64,000 nt of DNA from Pictodentalium vernedei (GCA_031216915.1 CM062292.1:70436956-70500955), one strand, 5' to 3'. Numbered from the stretch's first letter, positions 19,045 to 30,856 are shown. Program-made: numbers and translations. Notes: generated by a model from the letters alone, not told the origin.

Positions 19045-22000
19045 TTAAATCTCTAGTGGTATGGTACTAACTCCATCTTCTAAAACTCTTCGTTTTGGGT
19101 AGAAATATGATAGTCCATCTCTGCTCTGCTGGTAGGTATACATAGTGTTGTCATTCATCACAAATCCTCGGTTGATGCCAGATCCACTTTGTTGAGTCTT
19201 CAAAACTTGCAAATATCTGTCTTTCGTCAAATCATTGTGGCGTTTGCTGATTCCCTTACAAGTGAATTTATTGGTGGCTCCGAAACAATAATATGTTTTA
19301 CTACACAGTCCAACAATGCCGGTTCCTTGCCATTCTACCTTAAACAAGCCTGGAGTTCTCCTGTCAAAACGCTTTCTTTCTTGGCAGCATGAGGGTGACA
19401 GCCATTCTTTGCCTTCTAATTTGGTTTTCACATAATCATGTCTGTGGAAATCACAACACTCTGATGGAAACCACTTGTGATTCTCTTTGTAAAATTCTAC
19501 TCTCTTCTCTGGTTTCACTAATTCATCTATGGATGGTGACGAAGTACATATATATGCAGAATCTGTGTCCATTTCAGCATATTCGAAATCTTGGCGGTTG
19601 ATAAAAGTATCGATGACATCATAATAGAACTGAAGCATCCGGAGTTTCGCATACTGGTAAACAAAGAATCCGATGTGAAGTGGCAGATCCAACTTGATGG
19701 ACTTCTTGTTGAGTTCGACTTCATATAATGTTTCATCTAATGGATTCAAGGCTCTGAAGGACATGTCATTTACAGCTTTGGTAACTTCTTCGTCGTCGCA
19801 ATAGCACACACGTCGATGCTTCTCTTTGTTGGTCACGGTTTTGCCATATCCAGAATTTCCCAACAGCTTCATAGTGTCGGCAACGATCGACTTGTCAGGG
19901 TCAACATCTCCTTGTCTTCTTGCTTCAGATACTTCATCTCCAAATTTTTCAAAACATCTTCTTGGTTTATATTGGATAACTTGATAGACGTGATCAACTT
20001 CAATACCATGCTGGAGGTACCACTGCAGTAAAGGGGTTGCAAATAACCTTTTTTCCGCTCCATAGCTTCCGATCAAACTTCTACGGGGTTTCTTCATGAT
20101 TCCATTCTTCTCGGCAAAGGCCTTCATGTGTTCACCAATATTATCTATGGAAATATCTGTATTCTTGAAGATAGGTGTCATCTCTTCAAAGTACTCTTTC
20201 AGGTGATCTGGTACATGTATATCACATTCGACTAAACCAAACAGTTCACCGGTCTTCACTTTGTTCAGTATTTCTTTCTCTGTCATCGCACCATCTATTT
20301 TGTCTGAAAAGTTCTCTTTCAGGAAGGCTTTGAGTGTGGCATCGGTCTTCTTCATCTCTCTCCACTCACACTCCCAGATTTCAATAAGTTTATAGCCCAA
20401 ATCGGTGATGTACTTTGCATTGGTACGGGTGTCTTGTAGCAGTTCTTTCATCGGTTTATCTCTGACTTCATTATGGATGATAGGAAGGCCATTCTTATCT
20501 TTCATGCAGGTATGTCCGTGCCAGAAGCAGCCATGGAACTGGTATACAGTCTGTGTCTCTTTGCACCAACCACCACAGGCAACTGTCTTCGACCAATCAT
20601 TTTTTCAGCTCCGTTAAACTGATGTCTGATGTGGATGTCATCTCTCATGGATAAAAACTCTAACCATTGTTCAGCCATTTTACCATACTTCCTTGGATGT
20701 TCTGGTTTAAACTGGTTTTCTTCACGACGTCTAATACTCCAACCCGTTGGCATCTCTTGCATTAGGCACCAAAGATATAATGCGTTCGCATCAAAGCCTA
20801 TAATACTTCCACATGGTTTTGCTTCTTTGCCATATTTTGTTTCTCTGATTCGGGTAACATCTTTCTCGTGGTATCGGTTGAAGATAATTGAAGGTCCACC
20901 AACGATATTATCTTTCACCAAGTGATGCAAGTCTTTATTCTTCTGGTTAAATAATGTGAAGTAAGTGTCATCATTCATGGTCTGGAACAGGTATTTCAAC
21001 GTGAGTCCCGGAACACTGATACCATCTTTAAACATGTCGATGTGGCGTTCTTGGTAGAAAGCAAACTGCTTGTCAACTGCTTCAAGGAATGGTTTTACAT
21101 CTCGGTTATTATACCAGATCAGAAAATCACGGAAAGTTGTCATCTCCAGGTCGTTCCATACATGATGGCAGTACTGGTATTCTTCATTGGATATATTTTC
21201 TTTCTTAAGAGAACTGTAGAAGGCTTCATGGTCTGGTAGGTGGTCTTGATCCAATTTGTTCAAGCTGTCAATCCATTCATATGGTAAAAATCCCTTCGTC
21301 ACGGAGCAGCCAAATGCTTTCAAAAACTTGTCATAGCTGAATCCTGGAGCGAGGTAGTTGCAAATATCAACAAACTTGAAAGATTCTGTCGAGACGCACA
21401 TGTAGTTATTCGATTTCTTCACTGCAAACTTGAGTGGATTCTGTCTCTTCAGGTATGTCATCAGTTCACGCTTGACTACATTCATATCATATTTTCCAGA
21501 GTTGAATCCGATGACGGGCATCTCTTGCAGGTAATCTTGAAATTTCTTCTCCAATTTTTGTAAAGGGTGCATCTTGGATGTATCTTCTCCAGTAGCTCTG
21601 GCTTCCGCTTCCAGCGTTTCATCAATTTTCTGTATGAGTTTAAACAAGGTCCAAGCATGGTAGGTCTGCATCAGTTGGTGGCAATGAGATGAAATAGCTG
21701 TGAGGTATGTCATCATTTCTTCAACAAGTTCTTGAGAATTTCCATTTGTAATGAAACATTTCGGTTCTTGGTATTCTGGAACATTACTACATATGCTAAC
21801 ACTCAATGGTCGGTGTTCTGCTTCCCATATCAGTTTATCACTGTCAGCAGGTAGACTGGATTTGACAAAGTAACTTTCAAAATCAAACGTTGTACGGTAT
21901 GGATAAAACTTCTTCTCTTCAGATACTTCTATACCTTCATCTTCTAACAGATCAAATATGGAATGGGATGGATGGTATACACCGCCAACATACTGGTAAT

Positions 22001-23357
22001 TTACTTCATCTGTACAGGTTTTCTCGTGACGATTGAGTCTGTAAACCTTTTTCCATAATTTGCCGCATTTGCGGCATTCAAAGGATTTGCAGTATTGGTC
22101 TATATCGATGATGTAGCTAAAATGGTTCTTGTAAACGTTCACATACATAGAATCTTCATACTTTCTGTGAGATCTCTGTACTAATTTGGCAACAATTTGG
22201 TCATCATCATTCTTGACAAGTTCATATACTTGGATATTTACTTCAAAACATTTCTCCAAGTCAGGTAATTCGGCTAAAGTTACTCCACGGAATTCATTCT
22301 TTGGCGTCTTTGTATACTTGTTGTACATGGCATCTGTTGTATTATCCAATGTGTGTGCTTTGGAACCACTCCATAAAGCTAAACAGCGGAAAATACACAG
22401 GTTATCATCATAATAAAACTGGTGATGTTCATCTTTCACCAAAGCATTTACTGCTTTGTTCTGGAGAATGTAGTCAGGAAGATCTTCTACCATTCCAATT
22501 GGGTGGTCTTTCAGCTTATTCACATAAAATGTGACGTTGGTAACTCTCTCCACAAGCCATTTGGTGTTGGGTCGTTTTAATTTGGCCCATTCTAGGATAT
22601 CTTCTTCCATGACATCATCAAGGAATTCTTCAAAGTCTTCTTGGCAGCATACAAGTTGTGGAACATCAAGTACCCGGGCGTTGTTTTGTGATGGATGGTA
22701 ATACTTCAGTTCATTCGTTTCATTGTGTCGCAGGATAAAACCAAAACTCAGATTAATTTTAAATCTTAGCTGTTGTGGCAGAAATATGGTAGTCATCAAT
22801 TCATCAGTCATCATCTTCAGGTTCACATCGTTGATCCGGTAGTTATATTGGTCCTGGACTCTTCTGTTCATCATGTGGCGAGTTCTAATAGAACTCCAGT
22901 TATCTTCGTACACGATCAATATCTCATCTGGCTCTTCTTCAGACATCATATTCTTTTCAAACTCCATTGGGTCAACATCATAATGGGTGGTCGTCGTGGT
23001 CCGTGGTTGTTTAGGTGGTCCTCTCTTCGGTTCATCAGTCTTCCTTTTTGATGGTACAGGAACTGGTCGGTTGGCAACGCTCTTGTGTCGATTAAAATGG
23101 AGTAGTTGGTTGAACTCCTGGCCGCATTCCATACATGTATATATCTCCAAACATTTCATCAGGTGTTGATCCAGCTTCTGCTTGGAAGCATAACTCTTGT
23201 TACAGTTGGTACAATGGTGGGTCTTCTTCTCTCCGGTGGCGTGCTGGGTGCGTACATGGCGATCTCGATTCGTTCTTGCAGTAAAGGTCTTCCCACACTC
23301 TTCACAGGCGTAGACATCAGTTCTGGTAACGGCAGTAGCAGCTTCAGACATCTTCAT
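19045..23357 (-). pseudogene. Protein-primed family B DNA polymerase, one frameshift
   Basis: Replicates the element by protein priming. The upstream frame (20,502-23,357, 951 codons) has three N-terminal C2H2-like zinc fingers (CEECGKTF, CTNCNKSY, CMECGQEF), another CRKCGKLW finger near residue 445, the exonuclease DFE motif in TFDFESYF, and polymerase motif A in GFDANALYLW near residue 855. The downstream frame (19,045-20,505) has motif B (KLLGNSGYGKTV) and motif C (AEMDTDSAYI). A single-base length change near 20,575-20,585 breaks the gene just after motif A, inside a normally conserved palm segment, and the protein leaves frame ~25 codons before its stop. No slippery heptamer is visible, so programmed shifting is unlikely. 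Everything else is open. A shared promoter-like module lies upstream. Confidence 0.95.
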
Positions 23358-23529
23358 AAATGCAAAGGCAAAATTGCTATAGAAAACTCTCTAGCGATGT
23401 GTTCAGTTCGAAGGATCGAAACAGAATGACGCGACGTTATTCTTCTCCGGAATTTATTTCGACGTGACGGACGTTTTTGAAAACGTCACGACGTCACAAC
23501 GTTTTTTCATCGATATTTTCATTCTCGAT

Positions 23530-23690
23530 GGGTGTTTGTGTTTGTTTCCTATAGGATTATAGGTTAAAGTTGGGAAATTTAGAAAATTAGTATAGAAGTC
23601 AATGGGAAAGAAACACAATGGGAATCCAGAAATCTGATTGGTGGATTAACTTCGCTCTGATTGGTTGGTGTAAAAACATCTTGATCCTCA
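23530..23690 (-). promoter_or_regulatory. ~165 bp upstream module, copy 2 (polymerase)
   Basis: Direct repeat of 17,363-17,535, about 175 bp upstream of the polymerase ATG. Contains CCAAT boxes on the minus strand, and TGACG/ACGTCA-rich sequence follows between it and the start codon. Confidence 0.75.
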
Positions 23691-23842
23691 TTAATTTTAT
23701 TATTTAAAATCATGTAGTTAGGGGGGTCATTTAAAGAAATTGCTAAATATAGACCCTAACAATTAGTTAGGGGATCAGTTAAGGATGTTACTAAAAATAG
23801 AGCGTAGGAATTTATAAAAATATAGTTCCAAGTAGAAGCAGA

Positions 23843-24490
23843 GGATTCTGGGTAAATTTGTCCTATAGAACTACGTGCTACTCTTAATAAGGAAATAAAA
23901 CGTCATGGGATCCAAAAAAAATGGGAACATTACTCCACTTCAAACGAACACACCCCCTCGGTATTACGTGCTACTCTTAATAGGGAAAATCCGAACCAGA
24001 AAATTACTCCACTTCAATCGAATGCACCCCTTGTACCCTTTTGTTCTATAGCACTACGTGCTAAACCGATAAAATGGGGAAATAATGTCAATTTCGGTGA
24101 TTTCGGGTGGATTTTGGTGATTTGGATGGATTGTCGGGTTGTTTGTGGTAATTAGATTTACTCTTCTACAAAGGAACATACCCTCAAAACATACCCCGTC
24201 TTATTGCAGAACAATTGGGTAACATAGCAATCACGTGCTACCATAGAAACCAAGATGGCGGCCTCCAGTATACAAAATGCACGACGGAAACACGTATCAC
24301 CCTAACAACACGCGCTGCGCATGCGCACTAACACCACGTATCACTATGGAAATGACGTCACAAGATGGCCGCTCACGCGGGTTACCATGACAACACAACA
24401 TGGCGCCACTACGTCACGTGACTATGACGTCAGATGAGATCATCCATGAGATCATCCAAATGGGGGGTGAAAAGCCCGAGACATACTACT
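23843..24490 (-). repeat. Polinton 1 right terminal inverted repeat
   Basis: Inverted partner of 8,580-9,228, ending CATACTACT. Includes AAGATGGCGGC (24,252-24,262), GCGCATGCGC (~24,316-24,325), TGACGTCA sites and CACGTG. The GCGCATGCGC site is intact here but reads GCGCATGCAC in the left copy. Confidence 0.95.
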
Positions 24491-24496
24491 TTGGAT
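24491..24496. other. 6-bp target-site duplication, right (TTGGAT)
   Basis: Exact repeat of 8,574-8,579 immediately outside the Polinton end. Confidence 0.95.
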
Positions 24497-24622
24497 ATAC
24501 TTGGTGCTTAGCAAACTTTGAGAAGTATATATGACCGCATTGATTTTCAAGATTTTATTGAATAAAAATAAAAAACACCAAATGAAGCGTAATATTTCGA
24601 AGGACGGTTTCAAAGTTCTAAT

Positions 24623-24862
24623 TAACCTTTTGAACCGGAAAGGCCGCTTTTCCGGCCCATGAACATGATTCTTTATAAATTCATTAAGTTTGATAGCTGG
24701 TAAGTGAATGTGTGGGGAAGACCAATCAATATTTTCAACGTGCAGCCCTGAGGCTGCACGTTGAAAATATTAATTGGTCTGCCCACAAATAATGAGTATG
24801 GCCTCTTCCAATTGCTGCCATTGAATTGATATGGAAGATACTACCAGTGTTCTAAGGGTTAA
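24623..24862. mobile_element. TTAA-ended foldback MITE, family C (copy 2)
   Basis: TTAACCTTTTGAACC at the left and GTTCTAAGGGTTAA at the right. The central palindrome AATATTTTCAACGTGCAGCC is well preserved here. Pairs with 6,195-6,421. Confidence 0.8.
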
Positions 24863-25110
24863 GTAAAAACAAAAACAAAATGAATTCACGCTGAGGTTAG
24901 CGTCTTAAATAGAGTGGGTTCAAGGGAGAGGGGTAACGTATATAAATTGATATCTGTTGCATGAATACACCGCTCCACCACCACTGACAACCCCCCCCCC
25001 CCCCCCACCCCCACCATCCTACACCCTTGCGATACCCAGAAATGTGTGACCCCAACTTTTTTGGAGCACCCGCCGCCTCTGAAAATGACCTGATTAATTA
25101 TATACTCCTG

Positions 25111-25336
25111 TTAACCCTTTACCCAACGTAACGGCCAAATCCGGCCAGCGGTATTCTCAAAAATCGCCAATTAATTTTTATCATTTTCTCAGTTTTTGTC
25201 TCGAAAACATAGGCTATGACCCCTCGTTGGTACGAGCTCGTCGTCTATGTTTTTGAGACAAAAAATGAAAAAAATTAGTTATTCAAGAATTTTGTTTGCA
25301 AGTGTCGTCTGCTTTTCATGTTAGATAAAGGGTTAA
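25111..25336. mobile_element. TTAA-ended foldback MITE, family B (copy 1)
   Basis: TTAACCCTTTACCCAACGTA ... CATGTTAGATAAAGGGTTAA, with inner arms TTTTTGTCTCGAAAACATAG / CTATGTTTTTGAGACAAAAA. Copies at 31,624-31,851 and 62,832-63,073. No coding capacity. Confidence 0.85.
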
Positions 25337-26390
25337 ATGAATATTTTTCAAGTAAAAAACTGTTTCGGTATCTTGGAAATATGAAAAGGGTGACTGTATG
25401 TTTCTCACGTTCGCTGCAGTGGGACAGCCATTCGTGTTAAATCATGAAGAAATAAACTCATCGATGTATTATTCGGGGCGTGTGTTTTGTACAAACGGGT
25501 GGTAGGGGTAGGGCTGAGTGTCCCGGTGCTGGGGGCTGATTAACACTGTATTTAGCTTTTTAATACTGTGTATCGTGTTAGCAGTATTGCGTGCTGCGAT
25601 CCCACACACTTACTGAGTGTTGAATTGTATAATCCAGTGATCGGTTGGCGAACAACCTGATGGCCAACCCATTAATTAAGGATAGTTATTACTAGATTTA
25701 TCACAGATGTTTCGGTGATAATTTAATCCGACCGCCCTGTGGGGGTCATTGGGATAGATTATTAACGAAACTCCCGGGAAAGGAAATACAAAATAGATTC
25801 GCCATATCGCTTTCAGCAAAATTATGTGCTGTGATCCCATACATTAACTTGGCATTGAAAGGAGGTTATGGTGTCAGTAAATGAGAGATGGAGACACCCA
25901 TGATTCTGGTAGCTCGACACACCACTCACGTGGTAACAAACTGTCGTAAATTAGCAGGTATTGCTTCATTTCCGGGGAGACCATTCTTAGGGGCCCACCG
26001 GCGAGCGATGGAAAGCTCTTGTAATATCGTCGTTCTCACTGGACTCAAAAAATATTTACAAAGTACAGACTATAATGGCAATACTATTTTTATTCTAAAT
26101 TGTACCGATACGGGTAGACTCTATTACTACAGGTGCCAACATGTGAGGAAATATGACCAAGAGCCCATGAACCCAGTCTGAAAATAACGCATTCACGGAT
26201 TGTGTGATCCAAAATATCGTTATGTAACATCATGCTCCAAGGCACAAGTTTATTTCATTGTTTGAAGAAATGTTTGAAAAACTTTCAAAAGTATAGTTTT
26301 AGGGTCTGGTACAGTCCATTCCAAGACAAACGAAAAGATGAGACAATATTTATTTCCCATCCCATTACGCTCAATTAAATCGTAGAATAT
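25337..26390. other. No gene seen
   Basis: No recognisable family. A 97-codon frame near 25,888-26,181 has no domain or coding signature and is likely chance. Confidence 0.5.
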
Positions 26391-26639
26391 TTAACAGGTT
26401 GAGTGCTAGAAGCCACTATCAGGGCTTTCAAAAAAGTGGGGGTACCAGAAGAAAAGCCATCATTTTCCTTGCTCACGTTGCATATTCAGTCAAAAGCAAA
26501 AAATATTCTGTTTATATAAGTTTGTTTTTTTACAAATTATTGGAGAGTGCCCATAGGCACTCTCCAAGAATTTGTAATAAAATAAACTTGGATGAACAAA
26601 TTCAGACCACCAAAAATAATCTAGCCCTCAACCAGTTAA
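26391..26639. mobile_element. TTAA-ended foldback MITE, family D (copy 2)
   Basis: Inverted relative to 6,548-6,797. Begins TTAACAGGTTGAGTGCTA, ends TAGCCCTCAACCAGTTAA, central hairpin TTGGAGAGTGCC. Confidence 0.75.
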
Positions 26640-26865
26640 CATGGTTTGTATCCCCATGTGGGAACCCACTGGAGTTGATCAATGCTTGTTTTCTGTGGTA
26701 AACAAGTTCTGTTTTAATAGTAAATTGGGGACCGGTAACTGGTGCCTAGGGGTGGAATTCCTCTGATGTGAGCAACATGAGTATAAACGATTGACTTAAC
26801 TTGACTTCATACCAAGGTTGTGGGCACCAGATAGCCAAAGATGTTGAAAGTTACCATAAAAGTCA

Positions 26866-26869
26866 ATAT

Positions 26870-26916
<47 letters not shown>

Positions 26917-26918
26917 TT
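26866..26918. repeat. (TTTA)n microsatellite / SINE tail
   Basis: About 13 TTTA units immediately before the truncated SINE 3' end (minus strand), so it is probably that SINE's tail expanded. Confidence 0.9.
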
Positions 26919-27080
26919 AAGGTTTAACGACACTTTAACAGCCAAGGTCAAATCTCGTTGTTGACAGTTTAACGGGTGGAGGAAGCCGGAGTACTGTCAC
27001 ATAATGCCCTCCCGTGGGTCCTTATTGGCGAGCGTAGAGCTTTTCCTCATCCCCAATGGGAGGGGGTCCCAAGGACGGGC
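26919..27080 (-). repeat. Truncated SINE 3' region
   Basis: AAGGTTTAACGACACTTTAACAGCC... GGAGGAAGCCGGAGTACTG matches the 3' end of the SINE family in inverted orientation; the head is absent. Confidence 0.65.
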
Positions 27081-28104
27081 TATATAAATCAGTTTGTGTG
27101 TAACGTACGGATTTTTTTACCTTCATGGGAAATGCATTCATTGAGAAACATATTTTATTCTCAAAAGAAGTAAAACGAATCTAGTTGATTCTTGTGTTGT
27201 AAGGTATGGGGTACACCTCGTTGGAATTTATTATCTCAAGATAATTAATAAGCAATCTCATTTTTACGCCGATTAGAATATCTCTCTGACCATATACCAT
27301 ATGTTACAGTGACAGTTTTATAGTTCTTCCCTTGCATTAAGTCTTAATTACCTCGTGTCAGTGATATGACATCGTGTAACTTGTCCAACACGGTTGCTTT
27401 TCCTGTAGCTCACCGTTGATAAAAAATTAATAGCTTTCGAGATAAGGGCTCGACGATACATTACTTCATTAACAGTATAATAGCTGATCACTTTTAAAGA
27501 AGGGGAGAGCTATCTCTTAATACAGTACGCGTAATGACGTCTGGTCGGTTACAACAGGGTTATGTGAAGGATGGGTATCCAATTCACACACGTGGTCAAC
27601 ATCCGGTTCGATAAACTATCTTCTGGCAGAATAGTTTGGATTTTAGATATTAAGCAAGGTGATTGCCGCTGAAAGTCTGTTTCCTGACAGAACTCCTCTG
27701 ATGCACAGCGCGAATGGTGGAAAGAAAACCCGCTTCTCAATAACGTGTAGACAACTTTGTTCACTTCAGTGAACGTGTATCCGAAATTTTGTTTTGCATC
27801 AGAGTCTTTTTACAAGTGTAGAGAGCTATAATTTAATTAAGAATATATCGCAAAGAAATCGTAAGTACTCTTCTGTGTTTGACTTACCCATGCCCAGCTG
27901 AAGTGTTCCCGAGGAATCCATGGTGAATGTTTCAAGAGAAACCACGAACTTGGTGTTTACCCATTACTTCAGACATTTTCTTTAAGCTTACGTGTGGGGG
28001 AGTGATTACAATCTTCCTCCCCAGAATAAACATTCGAGAGTCCGAACTAAAATCCACTAGACGACTGGGGTGCAACGATCACGGCCACATTGATCCATTA
28101 ATCC
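27081..28104. other. No gene seen
   Basis: Non-coding; nothing recognisable. Confidence 0.5.
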
Positions 28105-28405
28105 CTCTACTGTGCCACAGTACCCGGAGAGAACCACCGAGCTACAACGAGCAGCCGCCAACTCCCCAACATCGTAACTGCAGCACACGCAGGGTTAGAT
28201 TGGTTAAGACATACACACCATCGACGTGCAGTACACCTTAGTGCACTGCGTCATCATGCCCCTGTGGACAATCGGTGTTAACACAACGCGGGAGTCCAAA
28301 TCGATCGCTCAGAGTGTCACCCATCCGAGGACTAACCGGCCTCGGCATTGCTTAACTTCGGTGATCTGACGAGAAACGGTTACCGCAACGCCAATGCGCT
28401 CCCAT
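28105..28405 (-). repeat. SINE with 5S rRNA-derived head
   Basis: On the minus strand, 28,316-28,374 reads TCTCGTCAGATCACCGAAGT, then TAAGCAATGCCGAGGCCGGT and TAGTCCTCGGATGGGTGAC. This is the box A to box C part of a 5S rRNA gene with substitutions, so a type-1 Pol III promoter (SINE3 class). The body downstream (ACTAAGGTGTACTGCACGTC, GATGGTG, AACCAATCTAACCCTGC, GGTTCTCTCCGGGTACTG) is shared with the tRNA-headed SINEs of this window. Confidence 0.75.
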
Positions 28406-28820
28406 AAAAACCAATAAGTAAAGGTATAAATAGTAGGGATTTTAGGAATGCTAAGTATATATGAGTGTACTTTTGTTATTTATTCATAACTGAAAAAGTA
28501 TTTCTGTTGAGAAAGGTGTAAGTGGTTAAGGATTCAAAATATTCTCGAACGTAGACAACATATTTTCGGGATAATGTTACATGCATTCGATAATATACTT
28601 TTATCCGACTGAGTATTTTGAAGAACTTCCCATCGAATAATATTTCAGGATAGTGAAGCACAGTTGCCCGCCAAAGGCTCACAGGCCCGAAGTTGGTGAG
28701 GGTTCCAGGGGGAGGGGCGAACCGCCCTCTCATGAAAGTCCCTGTCGGAAATGTTTACATGCCGTCGGAAAAATAAATCTGGTCAACCATGCCGAAATTG
28801 TTGTTCTCCGAGTCAATAGT

Positions 28821-28969
28821 CATGTGCAAATACTGCAGAGGTTGATCTGTTGATGTGACTTTCACAAAATTGTAGAGCGACTGAGATCCAATAGCCAATT
28901 GGAAAACAGTCGCTCTTGAATTTTGTGAAAATCACATCAACAGATCAACTGCTGAAGTGTTTGCACATG
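28821..28969. repeat. 149 bp palindrome
   Basis: CATGTGCAAATACTGCAGAG arm with its complement ending TTTGCACATG, and inner arm GAGCGACTG/CAGTCGCTC. Foldback-type element. Confidence 0.8.
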
Positions 28970-29017
28970 GCTTTTGTCTATACTGATCAAATGAATTGAT
29001 CTAATGGCACTTTACTA

Positions 29018-29528
29018 CACTGCAAAAATATAGGTTCTGTTTAGAACCAAAACTGGTTCTAATCTTGTCCCTGAGATGGAACCAGTTCTGTTTAAACTGT
29101 ATTTATTTCAAACCAAATAAATTTATAAAGATTAACATTAAATATTAACAGAATTAAACATAAATTGAGGGGATTTCAGCCGTATGTTTACAGCTTATAC
29201 GAGGTTGTCTCAAATCATTATTAAGCAAAGGAGATATGAACAGTTGGCATATCGAACCAGTTTTGGTTCTATACAGAACCAAAACTGGTTCGATATGCCA
29301 ACTGTTCATATCTCCTTTGTTTCAAAATGTTTGGCGACTGCGTTGAATAAGCTCCAAGTTTACTGCTGAATCTACTTCAGTTCGTGTAATATTCTGTTAA
29401 AATTGAATGCTAATCTTGGTAAATTCATTTGATTTGAAATAAATACTATTTAAACAGAACTGGTTCCATCTCAGGGACAAGATTAGAACCAGTTTTGGTT
29501 CTAAACAGAACCTATATTTTTTGCAGTG
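29018..29528. mobile_element. 511 bp foldback MITE, CACTGCAAAAA ends, TA flanks
   Basis: The ends CACTGCAAAAATATAGG and CTATATTTTTTGCAGTG are inverted and flanked by TA on both sides (29,016-29,017 and 29,529-29,530). Arms of ~85 bp carry GGTTCTGTTTAGAACCAAAA, and a second inner palindrome (GAACCAGTTTTGGTTCTATA) is centred near 29,273. TA duplication suggests Tc1/mariner mobilisation. Confidence 0.85.
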
Positions 29529-29530
29529 TA

Positions 29531-30856
29531 TGATACATTGGAACTTGGGACATCTGGGTGGGGAACCGTCGGCGTTTCAAAAATTTGTATCCCCCTCCCC
29601 CTATGTTGGATGGCAAAGGGTCTCCTGGCGTCGGGCCTGCTTTGGGGTCTTAGGGGGATAATGCTGGCGATTAATTCACATAGAAATATACTTGGTTTTC
29701 ATATCCACCACAAAGATAATTGGACGCCAAAATGGGACATGATTCCGAAAGGGTTAAAGGTATGAGAAGTAATGATGCACATTCCTATTTAGCATGAAGT
29801 AGTCCTTTGGCTTCGAGGCTCTGGACTAAGTATCTGCTTGGGACTCGGGTACTCACCCACATGCGTGTGATGGGATAGTAGTGGGGTGAGGATAATGTTG
29901 TTAGAACAGAAACCACTTTTCAACACGTGTGGGAGGATTTGAATGCGTATGCCGTAATACTTGTTGAATGTCTTCAATGGTTTTTGCTGCTTGAGTTGTT
30001 TTAATAATGCATATTTTCGCTTGAGGATTTTTCTTTAACACAAAATCCCGAAAGACAACTTTGTTCTATCAGCTGTCTGCGACTCGCTTTCCTAACGATG
30101 TTTCAATATTTCTTTCATCGCACGATGAGGATGAAGATCAAATCTATCAGCTATTTCCCCTTCTCTCTAAAACAAACATGACAGTAAGTCTTCAATAATT
30201 CTACATTTATATGAAGTTAAAGGCGCATTAACCCTTCAGCAATTAACAGTGAGAGATTTTTTACATTAAAATATAAAAACGTTGTTAACGGAACGCACAG
30301 TCCACAACAAAAAAGACATTGCTACTACTACTAGTGTTACTACCACTCGCACTACTACTGCTATATTACCCATTACGTCATGACTGTAAAAAAATCTGAA
30401 AGCGCACGATCATCTGTTGTGGTGCGGTGAAAGCTCAGAGAGCTCTCTCTGGAAATATCTACAGATGGTGGTATCAAGTGCAGACAGAATGCGTGAATAT
30501 TGGATTACTATTTGAACGCAATTCACCCTCAGTAACTGACCCATTAGAATCTATCCTTTCAGAAGTAACTGCGTGGTACGCATAGTTTGGGTGGAAGCTT
30601 TGAATTGACATTTTATAGTTGCTGCCTCTTTAAATACTTTTCATATATATATTTCACTGTATTTATTACACGTCTGTTCTACAAAATCCTCATCTACAGC
30701 AACACTAAACCATGCGGAAAATGAAAATCTGTTCCGCACATATGTGCGGAACGCAAATCGTTGACGGACTATTTTTAAAAAGAAGCGAAAGTTCAGTGGA
30801 ATTTTCTACAAATCGTGGTAAGCATTTACAATGTGAATGGCTAGCGATAACTGAAA
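29531..30856. other. No gene seen
   Basis: Non-coding. A short (CTA)-rich tract lies near 30,325-30,362. Confidence 0.5.

Larger units (their letters stand above)
8580..24490. mobile_element. Polinton (Maverick) 1, 15.9 kb, nearly complete
   Basis: Bounded by 649 bp inverted repeats starting AGTAGTATG and by a 6-bp duplication. It carries the canonical set: protein-primed DNA polymerase, retroviral-type integrase, packaging ATPase, adenovirus-like protease, major and penton-type capsid proteins, plus accessory genes, all on the minus strand. Most frames are open, pointing to a fairly recent insertion. The polymerase is frameshifted and the ATPase has an altered Walker A, so this copy is probably not autonomous. 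It sits inside a Tc1-like transposon. Confidence 0.95.
7033..24530 (+). mobile_element. Tc1/mariner transposon, split by a Polinton
   Basis: The left terminus (TACTACTCAAAGTTTGATAA, ~7,033) is matched in inverted orientation by GCAAACTTTGAGAAGTATAT at ~24,512-24,530, beyond the Polinton. Removing the Polinton and one TTGGAT copy leaves about 1.58 kb, the normal size of a Tc1-like element, with its transposase in the expected place. Exact outer boundaries and TA duplication are uncertain because the flanks are TA-rich. Confidence 0.8.

Noticed and set aside
20502..20505. Programmed frameshift or overlapping two-gene polymerase
   Set aside because: No slippery heptamer or pseudoknot-like sequence is seen, and the break falls inside a conserved segment, so a simple length mutation is more likely.
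25888..26181. Possible 97-codon host gene
   Set aside because: No domain, no splice-linked neighbours, no repeat-family match; length is compatible with chance.
28316..28374. Functional 5S rRNA gene
   Set aside because: Only the internal part is present, with substitutions, and it is joined to a SINE body.
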